DNA from: an uncultured Campylobacter sp.
GTDB taxonomy: Bacteria; Campylobacterota; Campylobacteria; Campylobacterales; Campylobacteraceae
Assembly (NCBI RefSeq): GCF_937980635.1
Contig: NZ_CALJPG010000010.1
Span: forward strand, 62,001 to 126,000
Reading direction: 5' to 3'
DNA: 64,000 nucleotides
Position numbers and translations under genes: made by a program. Positions within the stretch are counted from its first letter, which is position 1; every line of letters begins with the position of its first letter. Of the stretch, positions 53,160-61,383 are shown in pieces. A model generated the notes under the pieces. That model did no database searches, was not told the DNA's origin, and was given only the letters and a program-made list of their open reading frames with translations.

Positions 53160-53888
53160 TTATTGCCTTTCGTAGAAGCCTGCTATGACATCTTTTGACT
53201 TCATTTTATTTACGGGATCTTCTTTACCATTCGTGATAAGTTTAAATTTATCAGACAGATTTACGCTTTTACCCTCATTTACGATAAAATTTAGCTCGAT
53301 AGCAAGCTTTGATGATCCGCCTTCTTTATGTCCGAAGCTCGCGTCCAATTGTTCTGCGGTTATTTGCGAGTAATAAATGGCTGCTTTTAAGCACTCCATA
53401 ATAGAGTCTATGTAGATTTCGGTATCGCTTCCTTTTAGTATCTCCCCTTTTAATTTGTCGTCGCAATCGACCGACTTCCATTCCTCCTCAAAAATTCTAT
53501 TTTGCCTTTGGTTTTTAAGCGTTTCTTGAAATTTAGCTTCGTTTAATTTACAGTGTTCTTTTGCTAGCTTGAGCAGACTCTGCGCGTCATAAGCCTTACC
53601 CTCATAAAAAGTCATAACCCTTTTTAAAGATGAGTCTAACATCTCTTGTTTATATGATTTAAGCCTATGCTCTACATCCACGTCGCAGACCATTTTAACC
53701 GTCTTTAATCCGCCGTTTTCCTCTTTGCTCCACGTGACATTTTTGCAGAGTTTCGAGTCCTCGATCGCCGTGCCAATACTCATCGACTTGAAATCAGGCA
53801 AAGTGTAGTCTTTCACGAGCTGTATCTCATCCGCCCCGCATCCTATTAAAATCAACGTAGCAAGCGCAGCGCCTAATGCGTATTTCAT
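53160..53888 (-). CDS. Hypothetical lipoprotein (242 aa)
   Basis: Predicted lipoprotein: MKYALGAALATLILIGCGAD with the acylated cysteine near residue 17. The mature part is helical and charged with several cysteines (SKLCKN, KMVCDVD, KEHCKLN, KSVDCDDK, SIMECLKA); it may form disulfides. Family not recognised. The start is the ATG at 53888 with GGAGCGAGT before it; an upstream frame start is rejected. It is AT-rich compared with trxB and sits beside tRNA-Sec, consistent with acquired DNA. Confidence 0.7.
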   Translation of the reverse strand: MKYALGAALATLILIGCGADEIQLVKDYTLPDFKSMSIGTAIEDSKLCKNVTWSKEENGGLKTVKMVCDVDVEHRLKSYKQEMLDSSLKRVMTFYEGKAYDAQSLLKLAKEHCKLNEAKFQETLKNQRQNRIFEEEWKSVDCDDKLKGEILKGSDTEIYIDSIMECLKAAIYYSQITAEQLDASFGHKEGGSSKLAIELNFIVNEGKSVNLSDKFKLITNGKEDPVNKMKSKDVIAGFYERQ

Positions 53889-54038
53889 ACTCGCTCCTTC
53901 AAGAAAAGTTAACAAGCAATGCTATCCATCTCTGTTTAATAACGGATAAATTTAGAGCCGAAATTTGAGATAAATTCGCGAAGTACGTGGCTAAAAGTGT
54001 GAAAGATAAAATTTAAAGATGGAATTTTTAAAAGAATT

Positions 54039-54137
54039 TGGCGAGAGAGGGAGGGAATCGAACCCCCCGGAAAACGGTCAACCGCCCTCCTATCGGATTT
54101 GAAGTCCGCAGACGCCACCAGGTCGCCATCCTCTCCA
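54039..54137 (-). tRNA. selC: tRNA-Sec (UCA anticodon)
   Basis: Reading the minus strand, CGGACTTCAAATCCG forms the anticodon stem-loop with anticodon TCA, matching bacterial selC (the E. coli gene has the same GGACTTCAAATCC core). The molecule is about 98 bases with the long variable arm and T loop GGTTCGATTCC expected for tRNA-Sec, and CCA is encoded. The first acceptor pair is imperfect by eye, so the 5' end may be off by one. It implies selenocysteine insertion, probably for formate dehydrogenase. Confidence 0.92.
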
Positions 54138-54164
54138 AACGGCGCAATTATAGCGAGATAAAAT

Positions 54165-56984
54165 TTATTTAGCTTTAAAGAGACTAAATTTCAAACCCTT
54201 TCGGCTCATTATTAGCGACGGCAGGATTATGAGCGCGCCTAAAAGAAGCAGGCTCATCACCAGACATATTAACATACCGAAGTAGATCGTAGGCCAGAAA
54301 TTACTCATCATCATCACGCTAAAGCCCAAAATGATCGCAAACGACGTATAATACATCGCGTATCCGATACTTGCGTGGCTTGCGCGGATCGCCGTGGCCT
54401 CGTCGCCAAGGCGCGCAAACTCCCGCTTGTAGCGATAGATATAGTGGATGACATCGTCCACGCCGATGCCGATGCTAATCGCCGCTATCGTGATACTCAT
54501 GATATCCAGCGGAATGCCCGCAACGCCCATGATGCCGAAGCAGGCGCAAAGCGGGATTAAATTTACGACGATCGCGATAAGCGCGTATGAAAGCGAGCGA
54601 AAGATGATCACAAAAAGCACGAAAAGCACGAGCACGGTGATACCCAGGGTGTCTATCTGCGAGCTCATCAGGCTTTGAAGCATATTGTTATAAAGCACCA
54701 TTATGCCGCTGATCTGCGCGCTTGCCTGCTCGCCTTCGAGCAAAGAATTTAGCCCGCTTTGCAGATCTTTTAGGAATTTTGCTCTGCGTAAGCGCGGATC
54801 GCTGTCTATCGTGCGGACGCTAAAGTGCGCCTCGTTCGCTTCGATATTCACAAAGGGCGAAAGCACCATCTCGCGGTAGTTTGCCGGCATTTCAGAGTAG
54901 ATTAGAGCAAGGCTCAGATCGTCCAGATCGCGCCCCTGATTAATCTGCTTGCCTAGCTTCAAAAGCGATGCTAGCGAGCTTACGTTGCCGATAAACTCAT
55001 GCCCCGTAACGTTTTTATCCTTCAAAAAATCATCTATTTTACTGATGATGCGCATCTTTTCGGAGGTGAACCAATACTGCGGCTTGTTTTCGTTGGCGGC
55101 GTATTCGGCTTCAAAATCGCCAAAATCGTCGCTCGCAGTGGAATTTTGCTCTAAATTTGCGGCATGGGTTTGATCTAAATTTACGGCGCCGCTTGGTTGC
55201 GATGTCGTGACGGAGCTTTGCTCGGTAAAATTTTGATCATTTAAATTTTGCGCCGCGGCAACGGAACTTTGAGGTATGGAATTTCCTGCAATAGAATTTT
55301 GCACCGCGGCGGTAGAATTCTGCGCGATAGAATTTTGCTGAGTAGAATTTGCCGCAAAATTTCGCCCTGCGGGATTGGAATTTTCGCCGTTCTTAGAATT
55401 CGCGCTACCGCTCGCGGAATTTTCACTCTCGCTAGCGAGATCTGCGCTGCCTGCGCTTTTAAATTTAACTACGATATCAAGCGGGATCGTTCCGCCGAGA
55501 TTTGTGTCGATGACCTCCATACCTGCGCGGATGTCGGTGCTTTTTTTGAAGTAGCCGATGAAGCTATTTTCGACGCGCAGCTGAAAGATACCGTACAGCC
55601 CAAAGATCACCGCTGCAGCACACACGCCGTAGACCGCGCCTCTGCTGCGTAGCGCCGTTTCGGCGCACCAAATGGTAAATTTAAAGTGCTGCTCGAAGCT
55701 GCGATTATTGTGTGTACGCGGCAGAAGCGACATAACCGCGCCGAATACTCCAAACGCCGTAACTAGCGAGATACTGATGCCTACGCTCATCATAATTCCC
55801 AGAGAAATTACGGGTTTTATATCGCAAAAAATTAGCGACATAAAGCCGATAACGGTCGTAAAGATTGCGAAAAAGCAGGGCATCGCGCGCTCGCGAAGCA
55901 CTGCGTAAACGAGCTGACGCTGCGAAAAGGCGTGAAAGCGCGCGCTAAACTCGCGGTATGCGACGATTAAGTGGATACAGACCGAAACCGTGATGATGAG
56001 CTGAAGTGCTATGAAATTTGAGCTAATCACCGTGACCTCAAAGCTCAAAAAGCCGAATAATCCCGCTGCGAGCACGACCGAATACGCGCAGATGATGAGC
56101 GGCAGTAGGATAAATTTTGCCTGTCTAAAAAAGAGCCAAAAGCAAGCTAACAGAAGCACCAAAGCGCCGAGTCCGTAGGTCGCCAGATCCGAGCGGACGT
56201 AACCCACCATATCGTCGGCGATCATATTCAGTCCGCCTAGAAACAATCGGTCGCCCGTAAATTCCTTCTCAAAACCCGCGATCAGCGCCCGCAAAGCCAT
56301 AATATCTCGGTGATCCTTTTCGCGCAGCTCGTCGCGGTAGGATTTAAAATTTTGCTCCGCAACTTTAAGCGCGCTTTTGAGCTCTGAAATTTGAGCCCCT
56401 GAGCGGTTACCCTCATGCTCTGCTTGCTCTAGAGCGCTTTTGGCTCCGTCTCTTAGGCGCAAAAGCTCCTCGTAGCAGCTCTGCGGCTTTAAATTTATCA
56501 AAATTGCGGTAGTGTGAAAATCGGCGCTTACTAAATTTGACGCATAAAAAGGGCTTGTGGCAAACTCGCGCCTAGCCGCGGTTAAATTTACGTCCGCGTC
56601 GGTAAGGGTGGGTATGTGTTTAAGCAGCTCGCTCATGCCGCCACCTTTGTTTAGCAAAAGCGGCACATTCGTGATGTCCGTGACGCTAGCGACGAAATCA
56701 AGCTTGGAAAAAGCCGCGTCCATCTGCGCTATTTTGCGGATCGTCTCGGGTGCTAAAAGATCGCCTGCGGGAGTGTATGCAAGCACCAAGAAATTCGGCG
56801 TTTCGTAGCGTTTGGATACTTCGCGCCAAATTTGAAGGTCTTTGTCATTATCTAGTAGAAGCGTCTGGCTCGAAGCATCGATCTCAAGCTTTGTGGAGTA
56901 ATATCCGAAAAACAGCGCCAGCGCCGTAAACAGCGCGAGCGTGATTTTCGGAAACGCTACGATTAAGCGAAAAATTTTTTTCAA
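54165..56984 (-). CDS. RND/MMPL-type lipid permease of the Mla locus, with large insert
   Basis: A 939-residue inner-membrane protein of the RND superfamily, like C. jejuni Cj1373. An N-terminal helix, a large periplasmic domain, a bundle of helices (about 260-440), a second periplasmic domain (about 460-750) and the last bundle (about 775-930, with GVDDVIHYIYRYKREF carrying the RND acidic pair) are seen. Residues about 508-625 are an N/S/A/Q-rich insert (for example NSTQQNSIAQNST) packed with RAATTY DNA. It follows mlaC and mlaA, so it is a candidate for phospholipid movement between the membranes. Confidence 0.85.
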   Translation of the reverse strand: MKKIFRLIVAFPKITLALFTALALFFGYYSTKLEIDASSQTLLLDNDKDLQIWREVSKRYETPNFLVLAYTPAGDLLAPETIRKIAQMDAAFSKLDFVASVTDITNVPLLLNKGGGMSELLKHIPTLTDADVNLTAARREFATSPFYASNLVSADFHTTAILINLKPQSCYEELLRLRDGAKSALEQAEHEGNRSGAQISELKSALKVAEQNFKSYRDELREKDHRDIMALRALIAGFEKEFTGDRLFLGGLNMIADDMVGYVRSDLATYGLGALVLLLACFWLFFRQAKFILLPLIICAYSVVLAAGLFGFLSFEVTVISSNFIALQLIITVSVCIHLIVAYREFSARFHAFSQRQLVYAVLRERAMPCFFAIFTTVIGFMSLIFCDIKPVISLGIMMSVGISISLVTAFGVFGAVMSLLPRTHNNRSFEQHFKFTIWCAETALRSRGAVYGVCAAAVIFGLYGIFQLRVENSFIGYFKKSTDIRAGMEVIDTNLGGTIPLDIVVKFKSAGSADLASESENSASGSANSKNGENSNPAGRNFAANSTQQNSIAQNSTAAVQNSIAGNSIPQSSVAAAQNLNDQNFTEQSSVTTSQPSGAVNLDQTHAANLEQNSTASDDFGDFEAEYAANENKPQYWFTSEKMRIISKIDDFLKDKNVTGHEFIGNVSSLASLLKLGKQINQGRDLDDLSLALIYSEMPANYREMVLSPFVNIEANEAHFSVRTIDSDPRLRRAKFLKDLQSGLNSLLEGEQASAQISGIMVLYNNMLQSLMSSQIDTLGITVLVLFVLFVIIFRSLSYALIAIVVNLIPLCACFGIMGVAGIPLDIMSITIAAISIGIGVDDVIHYIYRYKREFARLGDEATAIRASHASIGYAMYYTSFAIILGFSVMMMSNFWPTIYFGMLICLVMSLLLLGALIILPSLIMSRKGLKFSLFKAK

Positions 56985-57008
56985 ATACCGCTCTTTTTGA
57001 GTGCGCCG

Positions 57009-57593
57009 CTATTCGCCGCTATTGATGACAGTGGAATTTAGCCGCTTTATAAGCTCGTCAAAGCCCAAGCTTTGCGTTACGTCGCCTAGCTGCGAGCGGT
57101 AGGTCTGAATTAAGCTGACGCCCACGATATCGACGTCGTAGATACGCCAATCAGCGCCGTTAGGATAAAATTTAAAATCTATGTCGTAGTTTTTCTGCTC
57201 GCCGATGACCTGCGTTTTCAGCACGCGGCGCTTATCGCTCGGGCTTTGTTTACTTAGCACCTTCATATCTTGATCGGTATAAAGCGAAAGCTTTTCGATA
57301 AAGGAGCGCTTTAGATGCGCCTCGAAGGCCTTATCAAATTCTGCGATCTGCGCCGGGCTAAGGCTAGCGTAATGCTTCGCAAGGGAGAGCTTTGCCATCA
57401 TTTTATAATCAAAATAGCCGTCAAAAAGTGCAAAAATTTTTGCGGGCTTTGCGTCTTTTGGAGTACTGCTTCGCATAATATTTACGGCCTCGGCAACCTT
57501 TTGGCTCATCACCGGCTCGATATCCGCATCGCTAATAGCGTGCGCCGAAATCAAAAGCGCTCCGCAAAGCGCTAGAACTTTTAAAATTTTCAT
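57009..57593 (-). CDS. mlaC: MlaC-family periplasmic phospholipid carrier
   Basis: A 194-residue periplasmic protein: signal peptide (MKILKVLALCGALLISAHA), then the MlaC/Ttg2D fold, with FALFDGYFDYKMMAKLSLAKHYASLSPAQIAEFDKAFEAHL (about residues 49-90) and YDVDIVGVSLIQTYRSQL (about 152). It shuttles phospholipids between the outer-membrane MlaA and the inner-membrane partner. It is between mlaA and the RND gene on the same strand, two bases after mlaA. Confidence 0.9.
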   Translation of the reverse strand: MKILKVLALCGALLISAHAISDADIEPVMSQKVAEAVNIMRSSTPKDAKPAKIFALFDGYFDYKMMAKLSLAKHYASLSPAQIAEFDKAFEAHLKRSFIEKLSLYTDQDMKVLSKQSPSDKRRVLKTQVIGEQKNYDIDFKFYPNGADWRIYDVDIVGVSLIQTYRSQLGDVTQSLGFDELIKRLNSTVINSGE

Positions 57594-57595
57594 TT

Positions 57596-58315
57596 TTATT
57601 CCTTTATTAATTTCTCGCGATTTTGCTCGTAAGCATCGCGCAAAAACGGATATAGATCCACTGCATCTTTGGTCATTTTTTCATAAAATTTCGGATCGCG
57701 CGAGTAGTCGTTAAATATTCTAAATCCATTGACGGAGTTTCGCACCGTGCCATCTTTAATATAATTTATCGGGTTTGAAAAATAATCTCCGACAAGTCCT
57801 GCTGTATCGCGGAGATTGCTCTGCCCCAAAATCGGCCAGACGATGTGCGGACCTGCCGGCACACCCCAGTATCCTAGCGTCTGCCCGAAATCCTCGTCGT
57901 GGCGCGGAATTCCGTAGTATTTGCCCGCCATATCGTTAAGCCCGCCGAAGCCCACAGTCGAGTTGATCAAAAACCGCTTCGTCTCGTCCCAAGAATTTTC
58001 AAATTTACCCTGCAATAGGTTGTTTACGAGCCTCATCGGATATAAAATATTATAGAAAAAATTTGAAAACGCGCCCTGGATCGGATCGGGCATTACGTAA
58101 TCGTAGCCGCTGGCTACGGGGGTTAATATGTATGAGTAAAATACGTCGTTAAAGCTCGTCATAACGCGGTTATAGCCGCTAAGCGGATCGAAAACCTCGC
58201 GCTTGGCAAACTCCTCGTCAAAACCATCTGTATCGCCAGGCGCTATGTCTTGCTTTTGCGAGCAACCGCAAAGTGCCAATGCCGCGGCTAAGAATAGAAT
58301 TTTTATAAATTTCAA
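57596..58315 (-). CDS. mlaA: MlaA/VacJ lipoprotein
   Basis: Outer-membrane lipoprotein that extracts misplaced phospholipids from the outer leaflet. Start chosen at TTG (58315) after GAAGGG, giving MKFIKILFLAAALALCGC with the lipobox cysteine at residue 18. MlaA signatures follow: DPLSGYNRVMTSFNDVFYSYIL (about 43), FLINSTVGFGGLNDMAGKYYG (about 119), HDEDFGQTLGYWGVPAGPHIVWPILGQSNLRDTAGLVGDYF (about 142-182). An upstream TTG at 58339 lacks its own ribosome site. Confidence 0.93.
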   Translation of the reverse strand: MKFIKILFLAAALALCGCSQKQDIAPGDTDGFDEEFAKREVFDPLSGYNRVMTSFNDVFYSYILTPVASGYDYVMPDPIQGAFSNFFYNILYPMRLVNNLLQGKFENSWDETKRFLINSTVGFGGLNDMAGKYYGIPRHDEDFGQTLGYWGVPAGPHIVWPILGQSNLRDTAGLVGDYFSNPINYIKDGTVRNSVNGFRIFNDYSRDPKFYEKMTKDAVDLYPFLRDAYEQNREKLIKE

Positions 58316-58346
58316 ATGCGACCCTTCTTTATAAATCAAAGTGGCG

Positions 58347-58375
58347 ATTTTACAAATTTAAAGAAATTTTGTCAA
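58347..58375 (-). promoter_or_regulatory. Strong sigma-70 promoter of the mla operon
   Basis: On the minus strand TTGACA (58375-58370) and TAAAAT (58352-58347) are separated by 17 bases, the best consensus -35/-10 pair seen in the window. It lies about 32 bases before the mlaA start. The spacer contains two AAATTT words. Confidence 0.75.
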
Positions 58376-58498
58376 TAAGGGTAAAATTTCGTATAGAATT
58401 TTCCTCTTTATATCGCAGAATAAAGCCCGTAGCTGTTTAAGAAATATATCAGAGGATATATTATAAAATCACGCGAAAGTAAATAAGAAAGGATGAAA

Positions 58499-59287
58499 AT
58501 GGACGCAAAATTTGCTTTGGAATTTCTGCTTGGCAACGAAGCATCGCTTTTAGCCAAGCACATTAAGCTACTTAAAGCTGTGGACGAAACTAAAAGTATT
58601 ACAAAGGCCGCAGAGATCGTAGGAGTGTCGTATAAAAACGGCTGGGATGCGCTAAATTTAATCAACAACGCGAGCAAAAAACCCCTCATCGTCCGCACTC
58701 AAGGCACTAAGAAAAATAGCGGCTCCGAGCTTACCCCTTACGCTCACAAACTAATTCGCGCTTATGATGCTATCAGCCACGCGGGCGAGACGTTTTTGAG
58801 TGAAATTTTAAAGCTTGACGAGATCACCGAAGAGAGCCTTCTAAGCTTAGAGAAGATCGGTATGAAGCTTTCTGCGCGAAATCAGCTAAGTGTTGAGATT
58901 ACGGATGTTCAAACGGGCGCTGTAAATTCTCAAATCACGGCTAAACTCGCAGGTGGCGAAATTTTATGCGCGACAGTAACCGTAGAAAGCGAAAAGAATT
59001 TAGGGCTAAAGGCTGGCAAGGACGTGCTGTTTTTATTCAAGGCTCCAAGCGTCATCATCGCTAAAGGAGGCTCGGAGAAGCTGAAACTTAGCACAACGAA
59101 TCAGATCAAGGGCACGATTAGCGAGGTTAAAATCGGCGCGGTAAACGCAGAGATCTGCCTAGGCACGAGCTCGCACCAAAACATTACCGCGATCATCACG
59201 CGAGAATCTGCCACCGCGATGGCTCTAGGAGTAGGGGATGAAGTAACGGCGATCATCGAGCCTAGCGAGATCATTATTGGCGCGTAA
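58499..59287 (+). CDS. modE: Molybdate-responsive regulator ModE
   Basis: Transcription factor that senses molybdate and controls molybdate uptake. The 262-residue protein has an N-terminal winged helix (HIKLLKAVDETKSITKAAEIVGVSYKNGWDALNLIN, about residues 21-56) and two Mop repeats: SARNQLSVEITDVQTGAVNSQITAKL (about 127) and LSTTNQIKGTISEVKIGAVNAEICLG (about 199). ATG at 58499 fits the AAAGGA site better than the ATG at 58493. It is followed by modA and may repress the whole cluster. Confidence 0.93.
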   Translation: MDAKFALEFLLGNEASLLAKHIKLLKAVDETKSITKAAEIVGVSYKNGWDALNLINNASKKPLIVRTQGTKKNSGSELTPYAHKLIRAYDAISHAGETFLSEILKLDEITEESLLSLEKIGMKLSARNQLSVEITDVQTGAVNSQITAKLAGGEILCATVTVESEKNLGLKAGKDVLFLFKAPSVIIAKGGSEKLKLSTTNQIKGTISEVKIGAVNAEICLGTSSHQNITAIITRESATAMALGVGDEVTAIIEPSEIIIGA

Positions 59288-59346
59288 TAGGGTGAAATTG
59301 GGCGCACAAAATTTTAAAATTTAAGGCGTAAATTTAAAATTTTAGA

Positions 59347-59377
59347 TACAATTCAATTCTCGGCGAGAGCCGAAACG
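59347..59377 (+). promoter_or_regulatory. modA promoter and leader hairpin
   Basis: TACAAT at 59347-59352 is followed by a short hairpin TCGGC-GAGA-GCCGA (about 59360-59373) in the modA leader. The hairpin overlaps the likely start of transcription and could be an operator or mRNA stabiliser. A clear ModE consensus is not seen. Confidence 0.4.
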
Positions 59378-59388
59378 AAAGGCATAAA

Positions 59389-60156
59389 ATGAAGTTAAAA
59401 GCAGTGCTTTTAGGAATTTTAACCGCAAGCGCGCTTAGCGCAGGCGAGGTCAGCATCGCAGCCGCTGCGAACACGACGTATGCGTTCGACGAGATCAAGG
59501 CGGAATTTGCCAAGCTACATCCGCAAACCACGCTAAACGTGAGCTTGGGTGCGAGCGGTGCGCTTAGCACGCAGATCAAAAACGGCGCGCCGTTTGATAT
59601 TTTTATGGCGGCGGATATGAAATTTGCAGACGATCTGCATAAAGAGGGCTTTGCGATGGCACCTGCCAAAACCTACGCAAAGGGCAAGGTCGCGATGTTT
59701 AGCGTGCGCGGCGTAGATCTTAGCAAGGGGCTTGAAGCTTTAAAAGACCCTAGCGTCAAAACGATTTCGATAGCAAATCCAAAGACCGCTCCTTACGGCA
59801 CTGCAAGCGTGGAAGCTTTCAAAAAAGCGGGAATTTACGAGGATATCAAAGGCAAAATCGTAGAAGCAAAATCGATTGGCGAGGCTCTTTCGCAAGCGCT
59901 TAAAGCGTCCGACGTCGGCTTTATCGCGGCCAGCGCGATGTATGCACCTAAGATGGCAAAGGACGGCTGCAACGACAAACCGTGCAAAGAGGGTGAAAAT
60001 TTCGTCTTAGTCGACACCAAGCTGTACGAGCCGATAGCTCAAGGTATGGTCGTGCTAAACCGCGCCAAAGACAATGCTGAAGCCAAGGCGTTTTATGATT
60101 TTATCCTAAGCGATAAGGGTAAGGCGATCTTTGCTAAATACGGATACGAGTTTTAA
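59389..60156 (+). CDS. modA: Molybdate ABC transporter periplasmic binding protein
   Basis: A 255-residue binding protein with a signal peptide (MKLKAVLLGILTASALSAG) and ModA motifs: AAAANTTYAFDEIKAEF (about residue 23), SLGASGALSTQIKNGAPFDIFMAADMKFADDL (about 55-86) and NPKTAPYGTASVEAFKKAG (about 127). The mature protein binds molybdate or tungstate. It overlaps the mop gene by one base. Confidence 0.94.
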   Translation: MKLKAVLLGILTASALSAGEVSIAAAANTTYAFDEIKAEFAKLHPQTTLNVSLGASGALSTQIKNGAPFDIFMAADMKFADDLHKEGFAMAPAKTYAKGKVAMFSVRGVDLSKGLEALKDPSVKTISIANPKTAPYGTASVEAFKKAGIYEDIKGKIVEAKSIGEALSQALKASDVGFIAASAMYAPKMAKDGCNDKPCKEGENFVLVDTKLYEPIAQGMVVLNRAKDNAEAKAFYDFILSDKGKAIFAKYGYEF

Positions 60157-60548
60157 TGATTAGAGCGAGAATCAACGAAATTTTACAAAAAGACGGCATC
60201 CATTCAGTAGGATTTATCGCAGGCGGCATCAAGCTGCGTGGCGTATTTTTGCAGCTAAGTAGCGAGCTTAAGGTGGGCAGTGAAGTTTACGTGGGCTTTA
60301 AAAGCACCGATGTGCTTCTAGCCCGCGAAGCCTTAAACGGTATATCTAGCGAAAACGAAATTCACGGCAAGATTACGAGCCTAAGCTTGGGCGAAATTCT
60401 ATGTACGCTCAGGTTTGAAGGCAAGATAAGCTTTGATGTGCTCGTTAGCGCGCATTCTGCGCAGGAGCTTGCTTTACGCGAGGGCGACGAGGTTTTCGCA
60501 TACATTAGCGCCACTGCGATATATATAGAAAAATATGATAACGATTGA
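60156..60548 (+). CDS. Mop-domain molybdate-binding protein
   Basis: A 130-residue cytosolic protein, like C. jejuni Cj0302. The C-terminal part (GKITSLSLGEILCTLRFEGKISFDVLVSA, about residues 69-97) has the TOBE/Mop molbindin fold; the N-terminal half is a related beta domain. Such proteins store or sense molybdate. It is between modA and modC, overlapping both starts or stops. Confidence 0.82.
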   Translation: MIRARINEILQKDGIHSVGFIAGGIKLRGVFLQLSSELKVGSEVYVGFKSTDVLLAREALNGISSENEIHGKITSLSLGEILCTLRFEGKISFDVLVSAHSAQELALREGDEVFAYISATAIYIEKYDND

Positions 60549-61383
60549 TTGTAAGAAAAAAATCAGTGATGATTTCTCGATTGATGCTCGCTTAGAGATT
60601 AACAAAGGCTCGTTTGTGTGCCTATATGGGCGCAGCGGCAGCGGTAAGACTACACTGCTGCGCATTTTGGCTGGATTTTTGCGCGCAGATAGTGGTAGCA
60701 TAAAAGACGGCGATCGTGTGCTGCAAGAAGGCAATGAATTCTTAAGTGCGGGCAAGCGCAGGATCGGCTTTTTGTTTCAAGACTACGCACTTTTTGAGAA
60801 TATGAGTGTGACGGGCAATCTACTTTTTGCCAGAAACGATCCGCAAAAAGCTGCGATGCTGCTTGAAATTTTAGAGCTTAGCGAGTTTGCAAAATCCGGT
60901 GTCGAGGGTCTTAGCGGCGGACAGAAGCAGCGCGTGGCACTTGCCCGCGCATTGATGCAAGAACCTGAAATTTTGCTACTTGACGAGCCGCTTTCGGCGC
61001 TTGATTTTACGATGCGTGAAAAAATCCAAGAGTATTTGCTAAAGATCCACGAGCAGTTTCATCAGACCGTGATTTTGGTAAGCCACGACGTAAGCGAGAT
61101 TTATAGGCTTTGCAAGCGGGTTTATGAGATGAAGGACGGCAGGATCGTCCGCACCGGTACGCCGGAGGAAATTTTTCTCAAAACTAGCGGCTCACAGAAG
61201 TTTTCTTTCGCGGGCAAGGTTGTCGATTTGCAAGCACGCGACGGGGTCAAAGTGGCTGTCGTAGCGATCGGCAGCCAGCTGTGCGAAGTGGTGCTAAGCA
61301 ATGCAGAAGCCGATGGCTTGCAAGTAGGCGATGAGGTCAAAGCGGGTGCCAAAGCCTTTAATATCACTCTGCGTAAAATTTAA
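60535..61383 (+). CDS. modC: Molybdate ABC transporter ATP-binding protein
   Basis: A 282-residue ABC ATPase: Walker A GRSGSGKTT at residues 32-40, Q-loop FLFQDYALFEN (about 78), signature LSGGQKQRVALARAL (about 124-138), Walker B LLLDEPLSALDF (about 145-156) and H-switch VSHDV (about 181). A C-terminal TOBE domain (about 220-280) matches ModC. It energises the ModB permease. It overlaps the mop gene by 14 bases. A gene-free 1 kb gap separates it from modB. Confidence 0.93.
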   Translation: MITIDCKKKISDDFSIDARLEINKGSFVCLYGRSGSGKTTLLRILAGFLRADSGSIKDGDRVLQEGNEFLSAGKRRIGFLFQDYALFENMSVTGNLLFARNDPQKAAMLLEILELSEFAKSGVEGLSGGQKQRVALARALMQEPEILLLDEPLSALDFTMREKIQEYLLKIHEQFHQTVILVSHDVSEIYRLCKRVYEMKDGRIVRTGTPEEIFLKTSGSQKFSFAGKVVDLQARDGVKVAVVAIGSQLCEVVLSNAEADGLQVGDEVKAGAKAFNITLRKI

